Origin: Volvariella volvacea V23 | Lineage: Eukaryota; Basidiomycota; Agaricomycetes; Agaricales; Pluteaceae | Assembly (NCBI GenBank): GCA_000349905.1 | Contig: KB722738.1 | Coordinates: 1,873,132 to 1,937,131, forward strand | Direction of reading: 5' to 3' | Length of the DNA stretch: 64,000 bases | In this document: one piece after another, positions 20,302 through 32,574 of the stretch | Numbering within the stretch: the first letter of the stretch is position 1 | Layout: each line of letters opens with the position of its first letter | Notes under the pieces: model-generated | What the model saw: only the letters and a program-made list of their open reading frames with translations | The model's database searches: none | Told to the model about the DNA's origin: nothing | Made by a program: the position numbers and the translations under genes

Positions 20302-23073
20302 ATGCCATCTACACCACCCCCACCAAACCATTATGCCATCCCACCAATGTCTCGTCTCTCCTCTCCCTCCAGTTCGCGATACCGAGGATCAATTGGCTCC
20401 TCGTTCTCCTTTGGGCCACAACAGCTCGTGGACTCTTTCATGGATGGCGTCAGCAGCTTCCCCAATCTTGCACTAGATCCAAACCGCTCGGTACTTCCTG
20501 CTTCACCACTTCGATCCTCCCCAAGATATACCCGGCGTACCAAAGATAGTTCAAGTCGTTATCCACATCCACTGGCTACAGATACAACCGATGTTTTCCA
20601 GGATTCTGACGATGAAATAGACGAAGACGACGATACTGAATGGGGAATGGTGGATAGGATGCGATTGTGGCGACACGATGCACTGATGCAACATCTCTAC
20701 GAAACGGCTGCATTCTGGGGCGACAAGATACTAAGTTGGACGAGTGCGTGAATACCCCGAGAATTCGTATTCCTGATGGCTCAAAAAGTTGCTTCGTTAC
20801 TTTCGCCTTCAAAGACGATCCGAATGACGCGTTTTGGCTTGCTCAGACATACTTTATGACACACCAATATTCACGAGCGGAACGACTATTAACGCGGCCT
20901 TTCCCAAGCAAAGTACCTAAACGGGAGTTTTCACCCCCTAATATTCTCAATGGTTCTGCCTTTATATCCGGTGTGAAAGGGAAGGGGAAGGAACGCGACG
21001 CTGATGGTCTGCCGCCGGGTATTGCGCGTCTGCCAATGGGACCAGGTGGAATAATTGAAGTGGCAGAGGAGCTACAAGAGAATGTGTCTCGATTGGTTGA
21101 TATGAGTGTCGCGTGTCGATATCTTGCTGCACAGTGCCAGGTGAGAGCCTCAATGCTATCCTTATATGCATTGTGCAGATGTCCAATAGGTTCGCCAAGG
21201 GAACTGGGCAGAGGCTATGGAAATGCTAGGGGAACACAACCCATTTCGGGATTCCGGTACGTGAATATGCACCCTAACGCCATTTTTATTTAACACCCTT
21301 CTTATAGGGCGAAGCGGACCAGCAATACCGAATGTAGATGGTGGGATCAAGGTCGAAGCATCGATGTGTCACCTAAGGGGGATTCTTATGCTAAAATTGA
21401 ATCGTGGTGACCAAGCAAAACAATGTTTCATGGAGGCATTGGCGCTAGATGTCAAGTGTTACGACGCGTTTGACCAACTAGTTACTGGGGAGATGATGAC
21501 GCCTGATGAAGGTGAGTAGCTATATCTGTCAATGATAATAAGTGAACCTAAAGTTCTTTCTCAGAGTGGGAGTTTGTGCAAGGACTTGCATACGCGGCGC
21601 AGACCCCACACGATGCTGCTTTTGTGCAATTAATATATACATCTCGTCTACGAAAGTATAAACACGTGGAGGAGCACTCTTTGACGCGACAGCGACTCGT
21701 TGAAGATTATGGACTGGCGGATAATCCCGATGTACTCTACAGTTTCGCTGACGCCCTATATACCAATTTTCGCTTTGCTGATTGCTTCAAAGTAACGACA
21801 CGGTATGTTGTACTGTTCTATAAATCTGAATTTGGTATTCATGGTTATCCCTAGGATATTAGGCCTAGTATCTGTTCACAACGCGACAATGCCATTACAC
21901 ATCGCATGCATGTATCATCTGCAACATCTTCACTCAAGATTGTTCATCCTCGCCCACGAATTAGTGGACAGGGAACCTGAAAACCCAATTAGTTGGTATG
22001 CCGTCGGGGTTTGGTATCTAAGTAGCGGGAAATGGGCACAAGCAAGACAATATTTTAGGTCCGTATTCATGCATTTGAAATTAGTATCAAAGCTCTCACT
22101 CATAGTGAGCAGTAAAACCTCATTGATGGACCCGCGCTTCGGACCTGCGTGGATCGCATTTGGGCATACCTTTGCGTTAGAAGGTGAACACGATCATGCC
22201 GTCACCGCGTACTCTACTTGTGCTCGCATGTTCACTGGGTAAGAAATCAAATGTATCTGTATCTCAGTGCTCTCATCCTTCTCTAGGTCACATCTACCGC
22301 TAATGTTCGTTGGAATGGAGCACATCATGTTATCGAACTATCCTTTAGCTGACGAAGCGCTCAACGCTGCACATGCCATGTGTGATGGTGATCCACTACT
22401 AATGAATGAACGTGGCGTCATGGCGTATAACCGTGGAGAGTGAGTCTTCGAACTTCGGTTATATCTACTTCGTCAACTAGCTGACGATTTTCAGGTACGA
22501 TAAAGCCACTCAACTATTCCAACAAGCACTGGAACTAGCAAAAGTAACACAGACATCGCAAAAAACCTGGGCAACAACATACATCAACCTGGGAACGTGT
22601 TATCGAAAACTTAGGTAAATAAAGCAATTGGGTATTTGTAAGAACCCCCACCTTACTCGCGCATAGACGACTAGAGGATGCTCGAAAAACTTACGAAAAA
22701 GTATTGGAGCTAGATTACAGGAATACCGTTGCACTGGGATTCCTTGGTATGGTTTACCACCTTCTGGGGGACATTGACAAGGCTATAACAAAATATCACG
22801 AGGTACAGTTAAACTACCACACCTCATACTTTGTTACTGATTCTTGCTATGTAGGCGCTCAGCATTGAGCCCATAAACGCGCACGTCCTAGAGTGTCTCG
22901 ATATGGCACTTGAACATACCTCTGGTGTTAAGCCAATGAAAATAGATCCACAATCGGAGAGGCATATCAAGGATCAAGCAGCCCGATGGACAGCTGCTAA
23001 AGAGCGATTGTCGAGGTCTCCTCGGATCAAACACCAAGATCCCCACAGGGGTATCGAGATGAACGTCGAGTAA
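20302..23073 (+). CDS. cut9: APC/C subunit Cut9/Cdc16 (APC6)
   Basis: TPR scaffold subunit of the anaphase-promoting complex, which ubiquitinates cyclins and securin. Seen: a Ser/Pro-rich N-terminus; an acidic patch ([11 protein letters not shown]); the conserved start of the TPR array [25 protein letters not shown], joined across an intron to [27 protein letters not shown]; then TPR units with [103 protein letters not shown] and [19 protein letters not shown]. It ends MNVE with TAA at 23071-23073. About ten short introns. Starts at 20302 or the in-frame ATG at 20347 are both possible, as the N-terminus is not conserved. It is enclosed by the two pectate lyase genes. Confidence 0.94.
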
Positions 23074-23377
23074 TTTAGGTTTTTTTCTCATTAAGTGCTA
23101 TATCAAACTGAAGTTAAATCCGGTTGAATCTCGCATTTCGTAATCGACATCCATGAGAGTATAGCATCTGTAATGACTTTAGGACTTTTGTGAATGTTTT
23201 TTTAGAAGGCGTCTCTCACTCCCAGGAGTTACACAAAATCTAGCCACCCAGGTTTCCTTTGATGCATCTGAATTCAGTACCACCGCGATTCGAGGCAATC
23301 AAAAGAAATGAATTCCAGTACATATGTCAACCAGTACAACATAATACAACCGAGTACCATATAAAACAAGTGGTCCT

Positions 23378-24932
23378 TTAGGACGTGATGTCTGAGGTAC
23401 TGTACAAGCAGTACTATTTTGTTGATGGGACCAAAGATTAGATATATTTAGCATCGTGACGTGTAAAGAAGTAGGAACAAACCTGGCTATCAGGGCCACT
23501 TCCGGACTTGGTGGGCTCAGCGCCACTGTTGTTTCCATTGTATCTGAGTCGAACACATGATAAGAATATACAACGGCCTGAGATAACCAAAATCTGTTCA
23601 CCTTTGGCAGATCGTCTTGACGTTTTGTGCCCTGGTGGTGCGGATTTTGGCAGTGCTAACGCATCATCAGACTTGAATACAGCATGAATTAGACATGAAC
23701 TTACTCTCCATAATTCCTAGTAGTGGGAATTGAGTTCGTTTGTGGCTATTCCATCGCGAGAAGAGCGGATTTAACGTACGAGTTGATGCCAGCGAGCACG
23801 TCACCGTTGACTGCCCAAACGTCGTTGATCTGCAAAGAGCCTGTAAGATAGGGGGGAAGTAATGATGGAAATCGGTTGAGTACCTCTACTGCACGCTTGT
23901 ATTGAGTTCCACAGTTTCCACACTGGATGACAAAATTCATTAGAAAAGCTTTTACCATCGAATTTTCGGCAACTTACGCTGCGATAAAGTTTCCCGAAAT
24001 TCTCGACGTAGAACTAGTAGGCTGGTATTAAGATCAAGACTGCTTTGCCAAAGATAGATTTCATTTACCGAGTTTACGATGACCTAGTGGGGCGATAAAC
24101 AAACCAAACAACTCAAAATAAAGTTAGAGAACTTACTGTTCCTCCTCCGTTGTGCTGGATAACTGCATAAGGCGTCAAATTAACGAAGAAAGTGAGGTGG
24201 ATAGTATGTACCTTTGTCATCAGCGTTCTATAGTTCAGTGTTAGCAAACTTCAGCATGCCTGCAGGGAATGTGTTGCGTACCTTGGCCTGGTAAGCGAGT
24301 TTTAGCGCTTCGTCAATTCAAATGGGAAACCAAGGAGAAGACTCACGCCACCATAGTTGATTCGTGAGACACCGCTCTTCTGTTTAATGGTGATGGCATC
24401 CTCACAAACATCCTAAATATAGAGAGAGCTTGTTGTTCAACCGGAATAAAAAGGGAGAAAGAACATACCTCAAAGAAGACATGGTCGAGTGTGCAAGAGC
24501 CTGAAAATATTCGCGTCAGGTATATTCGCTCGCCCCGCTCATTTCGAGACTTACCAAGGCAGTGCACACCCTCAGCTTGGTTCTTACCAATGACGACACG
24601 GCTCAGAGTCGCGCCTTCCTGGAGTAAGAACACTGCGTCGGCGTCGCCACCTTCGGCTTGCTCATTGCAAGCACCAGATCCACGGTCATAACGTGTGTAG
24701 GGTTGAGGCGGGGTGAAAGTCTGCCCAGCAGCGACAGTGATGGGCTTGCTGAGAGTGCTAGTGGTGGGAGGCGATGGGAACACGTTTGTGGCAGTGCGGC
24801 GCTCCAAAATGCTGTCGACAATTCATTATTGAGTGTTTTATAGTTGTTAGACTCGATGATAGGAGAGACTTACGGTTCGGCAACTGCAAGGGTGCCCAAA
24901 ACGATCAGAGAGAAGAGTTTGGTGCTCAGCAT
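23378..24932 (-). CDS. Secreted pectate lyase, PL3 family (copy 2)
   Basis: Same family and activity as the gene at 18589. Seen on the minus strand: signal peptide [15 protein letters not shown], dibasic [98 protein letters not shown], then [23 protein letters not shown] and final exon [11 protein letters not shown] before TAA at 23378-23380. Gene architecture (many tiny exons) and protein closely match copy 1, including the terminal exon, so it is a duplicate in inverted orientation with cut9 between. The ATG is CAT at 24930-24932. No frame break was seen. Confidence 0.92.
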
Positions 24933-25569
24933 GTTGTAGTGTTGTACTCCGTAGAACTTGCTTGGGCTGTCCTGCCCAACTAATGCTGAAAGTTGGTCCC
25001 TTTATACTTGCTAGTGTTATGCTGCTCGGAGGAACATGCGCCGTGGCGGTCCGCCGCTTTACCATGAGCCAGCAGTGACAACCGTTGCGTTAGACCAAGT
25101 GCGGATTTTTCAAACCCCATGCACCTGGTCGGACTCCAACCATCGTTGACGATGACCAAAGTTATTTTTAGATCGATCGGACAACGGACCGTGGGGAATC
25201 ACGTCAGAGCGGAGAAATTAACACAGGTTGCGAAAATGGCTGATCAGAATTCTTTCGCAGTGAGGAACACATTCTACCACCAGACCAAGAGTAACCAGAC
25301 AACCGCCAAAGGCGGCCCGGCGGCGCAAATTCATGAAACCTAAAGCCCTCAGAGCCTACCAAGTTGACGTGCAGTCTTTTAACTGGCAGACGGTCTACCT
25401 GAATTTGCCGTTCACGGGGATCAGAAGCTCGACTGCATTACGCCGATCATGGGTAGACCCTGGACCTACGTCTGGGTAAGACGAAAGCAATCCTATTAGA
25501 CACGGACTAAACGAGGTATATTACCACACTAAACCACGGAAAATGTTCTTGCATCAACAAAGATTCCAC
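24933..25569. promoter_or_regulatory. Promoter region of pectate lyase copy 2
   Basis: Intergenic 637 bases between the pectate lyase start and the P450 stop. A TATAAA on the minus strand at 25001-25006, about 70 bases upstream of the lyase ATG, is the likely core promoter. I see no gene here. Confidence 0.4.
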
Positions 25570-28158
25570 TCATTTGCGAACGAGGGACACTTTCAATGGG
25601 AGTTGTGGGCCTTGTTCCGTCTGGCCTCTAATGTATGGAGTAGAAATGCCGCCAATGGACCACATGACCTCTTTGCCTTCTGCCGGTTCAAACTTGAATC
25701 TCTCAATAAGAGTTGCAAGGACAACCTCTGTGATGGTGAATCGCATTGAGCTAACGATTCCTTTATGACTCGACAAGAAAAGCTCACTCATTTCCAATTG
25801 CGCGAATTTGAAGCCACTAAGATATACCAGGTGAGTGTCCGTTACTCGTGGAGCTAGGTAAAGCCGCTCACATGCAGGCTCGTCCACCACCAATGAAAGT
25901 CATACTGTATTGGCGTCAATATCGTATGACTTCACAAATTGAGAAGGACCTACATGTGAGAATAAACCCCTGGAATGCGTGCTCTTGCCACTTCCTCCGG
26001 TAATGGCTTTAACCACCTCTCAGGTTTCCACTCGTACGCATCTAAGCCCCAAAGGGCAGGATTTCTGTTCGAAGCCAAGATTGACACCATTACATCGGTA
26101 TTGTTTGGCACGTAGAGCTCTTTCATCATTCGTCCGTCTTGTCCTTTGACGGGAGTCGAGAGTGGCAGGATCATATCTTTTCTTGCCCTAACAATTCGTT
26201 AGTAACGGTGTTATGGGTTCTCTTTAATGGTTTGCGCTCACCTCCGTCCAACGGCAGAAAGTGGTGGATAGCTGCATATATAGCTCAACTTCTTGCTCCG
26301 GTATATCAGGTACCAAGACTCACAGTCTCAACGTTTCACGGCAAACCGCATCTAGGTATGCGAGAGACTCAAGATTTTCATAAGTGAGTTCTTTCTTCTC
26401 GTGGAGCATTTGTGTGACTTCGTCTCTCAGCCTCTCTTGAGTCTCTGGATTCTTCGCAAAGAGATAGAGGATTCTGGAGATAGCGGCCGAGCTTGTATCC
26501 GTAGCACCAAACATGAGAGTCCTAACGAGCAAATGTCATTCAGACGCATTGGATGCAGGAGCGCTTACTCACGACAACTAGTACGAGAATTAATGAACAT
26601 GTCTGGTTCACCAACCTAGTATGTTGAGGAGAAAACTTACCTGACCGAGGACTTCCTCGTCTGTCAGTTTATCCTCATCCTCAGCCTCGCTATTTGCTCG
26701 CACTAACCAACAATCAGTTTGGAACCGCTGAACTATTTGGCAAGAGACTTACACAAGATACTGATGATGTCTTTCCCTTGTCCAACTTGCTGCGTGAGGC
26801 TATCATCTCCTTCTGCCAAGGCTTTCTTCTTTTGCTGTACAATATCAGCTGAGGTATTATGCATTACGCCCACAATGTCCCGCAATTCATGCAAATTCTT
26901 CCAAGGTAGGATGTCCACAACAAATCTCTGGAACCTGGACGTTCCAATATTTACTACCCACGGTAGAATGTACAGAAGAGGTATTATCATCTTGGCATAG
27001 ACAGGTCTGTCAAAACGGTCAAGATTTCGTTTGAATCACGATACTTTGCGCGGACTTACGACAAATTCTTGATGGAAGCACCATATGGATGAGGCGATTC
27101 ACCTTCAACGAGAGAATCGAATGAGGATCCAAGTCCACTTTGGCCAACCAGTTCTAGTGCGGTACGTGATGCCCAGTTCAACATGTCAACCTAGTTTATG
27201 TATTAATAAGATATGCGCCTTCCATTGATGTGAGCTTACTTCTTGGGTCCCCTGTTCAGTCTTCAGGGAGATGGCGCTGCGTAATTTGGCTGCCACATCA
27301 ACGAAGATGCCAGCTGATTTCCAAGGCAGTTTACTCATCAATTACAATCCTGAGGTTTACAGGAAGACGACTCACTCATCCGGCGTATATGCGCAAGCGA
27401 AAATACAGGGTTGAGCATTTTCCTCTGTTTCTTGTGTTGTTCACCTTCCGTAAATGAGTGTTACCTCCCTCAATTTATCTTACCAATGCGTAGTTGCATA
27501 CCTAGGGTTGAGATAAGGCCATCTCCAAATACCACGCGATTCGCCCTGTCCCGAATTAGGGAACTAAGTCAGGAGGTTTGGCCCATGTTTTAATTTCGTA
27601 CTCACAGGAGAAAATTAGACGTTTCTTCGTAGATATATTGGTCCTGTAATTTTGCTTAAGCTGACCGCACTTTCAGTATACGTATGAAATCGATGCTGAC
27701 CTTCACAATGACGTGGTGCATGGCCAATGGATCAGCTATATAGAGCATCTTCCCCTGTTACTAGTTGTGACTCCTTGACACGCGCCCTAGGGAAAGCGGA
27801 CATACTCCAAATGGTGCATTAATCGTTATCACCGGTCCATCTACACTCGTAAAATGAAGAATGGTTTACTAGTATGAGGAGAAATCTTACATTTCTCCGC
27901 CCATTCCTTATGATGGTCTATTCCCTCCCTATTAAACAGATGGGGGAAATTACCTGTTGATGGAATGTTTTCTATCAGCATCCGCATAGTGAATTCCTGA
28001 TCACACAACTCACCAGCAATAAAAGACTCGGGCTTGGGCCCCGGAAGATTCTCAATATCACTTGGGTACAAGCGCTTTCGAACCCGAACCCAGATGAACC
28101 TGGAAAGAAGCAGAGTCACGACAACTTTGACTGCTGAACTCGAGGTAGCCATTTGCAT
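25570..28158 (-). CDS. Cytochrome P450 monooxygenase (copy 1)
   Basis: Heme-thiolate monooxygenase of the ER membrane, expected to work with a P450 reductase; the substrate is unknown. Seen: an N-terminal membrane anchor (VKVVVTLLLSRFIWVRV) followed by a proline hinge LPGPKP; GNFPHLFNREG after intron 1; I-helix LMFGATDTSSAA; K-helix ETLRL (ExxR); KPERWL; heme loop FIGGGRACIG with the cysteine ligand; and C-terminal LEMKVVLATLIERFKFEP, ending SLVRK with TGA at 25570-25572. Two adjacent introns split the heme loop from its flanks (ACI across one, EMK across the next). More than ten introns. ATGs at 28156-28158 and 28150-28152 are both possible. It is tandem with a close copy at 29081. Confidence 0.92.
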
Positions 28159-29080
28159 CTCGTAGTGGGGCTAGCAAGGGGTTATTTGGCCAATTAAATC
28201 AAGGTATAAGGGTAGGGAAGGAATGTGGGATCTGAAGTTTTCGATACAAAGTTAACAGGTTGACACACCTCGACTGCCCAACCAGCTACATATATACCAC
28301 GTCTACTTACCTCAAATAGAAACTGGAGGGAAGGACTGACATCATCGACGTGAGCATCGCCAAGCAATGGGCGAGGCCGGACTCGATGATTCCAAATTCA
28401 CCCGAAACACAACATCGTCGAGCAGCCAAGTCGAACTCAAACTAGCAACAAGGGTCCTTCTACCTACCGACCCGATATGTTTGTTACGTTTTGAATAAGC
28501 TCGCTGACATCCCTTGGGCTGTTGTCGTTGGCTGCGCCGCTCATATTCAATCCCTCGCGTCGCTACACTGATTTAGATCCACTGTGTATACTCTCCTCAT
28601 ACAACCATAGTTGATCTGTAACCAGTTCAGGATTATAGGGGACTCATGGTGAGAGCTTCAGGGAGATCTAGAGGTATATCCAAATCCCTGTCACACGACT
28701 GGTCGGGCGGATCTGCCCGTACATAGTCAAGCTACCCTTTACACCGAGACTGCCAATGGAGGTGCTCGTGGTCAAGGCACAAAGCCTTGCTTGTGTTTCC
28801 AACATTCGCCAGAAACCGGCTTCTCTCGGCCACAGCATTTGGTAGTCATCTTGTATGCTACCCCAGCAACGGCAGCATCGCTGGTTCTAGTAGTTCAGCC
28901 AAGCCTCCAATAGGAATGGAGAGTAATTAGAGGGCACTCCTTCCGTGCCAGTTTGTGTATCACCAACAAGAATCGCTATCTGATTAGGACAATCTACACT
29001 CTTCAACACTTCGACGTGCGACCGAATAGTATCAGACTAAGATGTCCTGATTCATTCGACAATAAACTATTTCTTGCTGC
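28159..29080. other. Intergenic between tandem P450 genes
   Basis: About 920 bases. A TATATA element near 28290-28296, preceded by GCTGGTTGGGCAG-like sequence on the minus strand, resembles the element upstream of the second copy and may be a shared core promoter. No other gene is seen. Confidence 0.35.
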
Positions 29081-31658
29081 TCATTTTCGAATGAGGGTTA
29101 TCCTCATCGGGAGCTTAGGACCTTGTTCCGTTTCACCTCTAACGTATGGGGTAGAAATACCACCAATAGTCCAGAGAATATCCTTTCCTTCCACAGTTTC
29201 AAACTTGAATCTCTCGATAAGCATCGCGAGGACAACCTCTGGCAGCGATCACTTGCGTTGAGCTATTATTTTTTTCGCGGTTCGCTAATCAAGACTCACT
29301 CATTTCTAGTTGGGCAAATTTGAAGCCACTGGAGCAGTGTACCATCGGTAAGTGCAGGAGAGGGGATGAGAATTCACTCACATGCATGCTCGCCCTCCAC
29401 CAATAAAAGTCATGCTGCATTCGGTATTAATGTTGATTGCCTCCTGAGTTGAGTAGAAAGACTCACAGATGAGAGTAGATACCTGGAATCCGTGCTTGGG
29501 ACAACTCCTCTGGCAATGGACTCAACCATCTCTCAGGCTTCCATTCGTATGCATCAGAGCCCCAAATGGCGGGATTCCTATTAGAAGCCCTGATTGCCAC
29601 AATGACGTCAGTATTCTTCGGGATGTGCAGCTCTTTCATCATGCGTCCGTCCTTTCCCTTGACAGGCTTTGAAAGCGGGAGAATCATATCTTTCCTTGCT
29701 CTAATCACTGGTCAGGCGCCGCGTTGTTATTGCTTGTGATTATGTGCTTACGTTCGTAGGACCGCAGAAAGTGGAGGACAACTAGATAACGACTTCGATC
29801 AGTTTCCTCGTATGTCAGAGGAAAGAGACTCACAGGCGCAGCGTTTCACGGCAAACCGCATCCAGGTAGGGTAGGGACTCCAGATTATCGTATGTTAATT
29901 CACTCTTTTCCTGACCTAGGCGGATAACTTCATTTCTTAATCTCTCCTGAGCCTCTGGATGCTCCGCAAGGAGATGAAGAATCCGAGATATGGCACTCGA
30001 AGTTGTGTCGGTGGCAGCGAATGTGAGAGACCTGGCGAGTTATTGCGATCCGAATATATCAATAAAAAGGCAATCATTACTCACGACAACTAGTTCGCGG
30101 TTTTGTCAGTATCCTACTGGTGCTGAAAGGAGCTTACCTGACCCAAGACCTCATCATCCGTCAGCTTATCCTCGTCATTTGCTTCCATGTTCGCCCTCAC
30201 TAATCACGTATCAGATCAACATCTTCCGACTATCCAGCAGGGCACCCACGCAAGATACTGATGATATCCTTCCCCTGGCCAACTTGTCGCATAACTGCGT
30301 CATCTCCTTCCGCCAAAGCTTTCTTCTTTTGCTGCACTATTTCCACTGAGGTAGCATGCATTGTGTCGATGATGTCTCTCAGTGCGTGCAAACTCTTCCA
30401 AGGCAAAATATCTACAATAGATCGTCGGAACCTGGGTGTTCCAATCCGTTCCGCCCATGGAAGAATTAAGATGCGAGGTACAATTAACTTGAGATTGGCG
30501 GGTCTATTGAGTAGACAATAGTGTTAAGAATTTGTTAAGCAGGCAATTGTATACTTGTATACTGACATCAAGTTTTTAATTGAGGCACCATATGGGTGGG
30601 GTGATTGGCCTTCGACGAGGGGGTCGAACGAGTACCCCAAACCAGATTGACCAATTAACTCTAGTGCGGTGCGCGATAACCAATCCAATATATCAATCTG
30701 ATTCATCTAGTTAGCGAGTACACAATTCTAAAGGAGCGCAGACTTTCCTCTCTTGGACCTTGTTCGGTCTTCGCAGATATGGCATCACATAACCTATCTG
30801 CCACAGAAACAAAGATCCCAGCTAAACGCGTACGGGTAGTTGCAATGAATTATATTGTCTACGATAGGGCGCGTAACTTACCCATTTGTCGAATGTGCGC
30901 AGTTGAGAATACAGGGTTTAGCATCTTCCTCTGTCTTTTGTGTTGTTCACCTCCGCAGGATAGGTACTCATAATCTGAATCCATTACGACAACGTCAGCG
31001 CTTACCTAGCGAAGAGAGAAGACTCTCCCCAAAAACAATTTTATTTGAGCTGCACAGGCAAGGCAAATCATAAGGACTAGGCGGAAGATGATCTCAGATC
31101 TCAGATTCACCCAAGGAAAGTAGTCGTTTCTTCGTAGACATATTGGTCCTATAACCATAGGATTTGAGCGACTTTGACTTCATAATAAATGGAGCAAATG
31201 TTCACTTTCACGACAATATGATGCATCGCCAGTGGGTCAGCCACATAGACCATCTTCTTCTATTATAGTGCATGAGCGTCTTGTGTACAAATGCTTCAGA
31301 GGCAAACTTACACCAAACACGGCAGCGAGCACCATGACTGGACCATCTAGGTCAAGGTGAGTCGCGCATCAACTTACGCGCAAGTAGAAAACTGCCTCAC
31401 ATTCCTCTGCCCAAATTTTCTGGTAATCGATTCCTTCACGGCCAACAATCTGCGGAAGATTTCCTGGACGCGTAAGGCATTGAGATTGGCACCAGATCCA
31501 CGGCCATGCTACTCACCAGCAATAAAAGATGCAGGTTTAGGACCAGGTAGATTTTCGATATCAGTTGGATATAACCGCTTGCGGATCCGAACCCAAATGA
31601 ACTTGGACAAGAGCAAAGTCAAGGTGACTTTGACAGTCGAGCCCCAGGTAATCATCAT
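29081..31658 (-). CDS. Cytochrome P450 monooxygenase (copy 2)
   Basis: Close tandem paralogue of the P450 at 25570, in the same orientation with the same exon pattern. Seen: membrane anchor VKVTLTLLLSKFIWVRI; LPGPKP; internal LIGQSGLGYSFDPLVEG; DMILPLSKPVKG; NRNPAIWGSDAYEWKPERWL; heme loop FIGGGRACI joined across an intron to GFKFAQLEM; then KVVLAMLIERFKFE, and ending LPMRITLIRK with TGA at 29081-29083. The start is taken as the first of two adjacent ATGs (31656-31658); the ITWGSTVKV context matches copy 1 in position. TATATATA lies about 55 bases upstream. No frame break was seen in the parts read. Confidence 0.92.
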
Positions 31659-31710
31659 AGCGAGAGTAGTGTCAGAGGTTGGAAGGACAGGGTGGTAGAT
31701 CTGGGCTGCA

Positions 31711-31718
31711 TATATATA
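31711..31718 (-). promoter_or_regulatory. TATA box of P450 copy 2
   Basis: TATATATA sits about 53 bases upstream of the P450 copy 2 start codon. Confidence 0.45.
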
Positions 31719-31967
31719 CCAGCCACATATACCTTCCCCAAACGGAAAGGACCAATCAGATCTTCCTATTCCCTCGGTAGGAGTCGGTACCCTTGTAAGC
31801 TCGGGCCGTGAAGAATCGTCATCCACTGCATGACTCGAAAGACATAATACCGAAATTGGCTTCGTAACGGAACCGGGAAATATTTCGATAACGTAATTCT
31901 GGTAGGACGTCGTGCCTGCAGAATCACCTTGCCACGGGCCTCTATCGGCACCACCCCGGGTGATTTT

Positions 31968-32067
31968 NNNNNNNNNNNNNNNNNNNNNNNNNNNNNNNNN
32001 NNNNNNNNNNNNNNNNNNNNNNNNNNNNNNNNNNNNNNNNNNNNNNNNNNNNNNNNNNNNNNNNNNN
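31968..32067. other. Assembly gap of exactly 100 N
   Basis: One hundred consecutive N, the conventional size for a gap of unknown length. The real sequence between the P450 upstream region and the repeat on the right is missing. It may contain further tandem copies. Confidence 0.99.
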
Positions 32068-32290
32068 TACTGGAGGCGAGATTTTTCTAAGTCCATATAG
32101 GTTGATTTTCGCCCTGTGATCAACCTGTGGTCAAATATCCAAACATGGGGCGATAATCAACCTTTGCTAAGGTTGCTTTTTAGAGGGTGATTATTGCCCA
32201 TCAATAGGTTGCTCCAAAATCAACCTGGGTGTATGTTGAAAAGTGAAAATCGCCCTGTATCAGGTTGAATATCAACCCAAGCTGCTACCA
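32068..32290. repeat. Inverted-repeat-rich, low-copy motif array at gap edge
   Basis: A motif close to AGGTTGATTTTCGCCC recurs in both orientations: 32099-32114 forward, 32148-32163 inverted with one mismatch, a degenerate copy at 32185-32200, and another near 32245-32262. A shorter palindrome AGGTTGAT...ATCAACCT spans 32099-32126. Such structure can be a non-autonomous transposon end or satellite unit. No transposase is visible. Confidence 0.5.
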
Positions 32291-32574
32291 TAGTGGGCTC
32301 AATGGGCCAATGTGTGAAGGGTTTGGGATTCCTAGAGTTCAGCCATACAATTCATGTCAATTGAAGTTACGAAAAGCGTCGCAGATCAGCTGCCGTGGTG
32401 ACGGCAGTAAATGGTACTGTATCGCAGTAAACGAAATTCTTTGGTGAGTAGTTCTAGCTAAATCAGGGTCCCCCTAGCATTAATACTCTAGACCTTCGTA
32501 TGCTGATCGCAGACAGCGCCCAAATACCCTGCCACCGACGTAGTATAACGTCAAATCCTCTGAAACTCGTAAAA

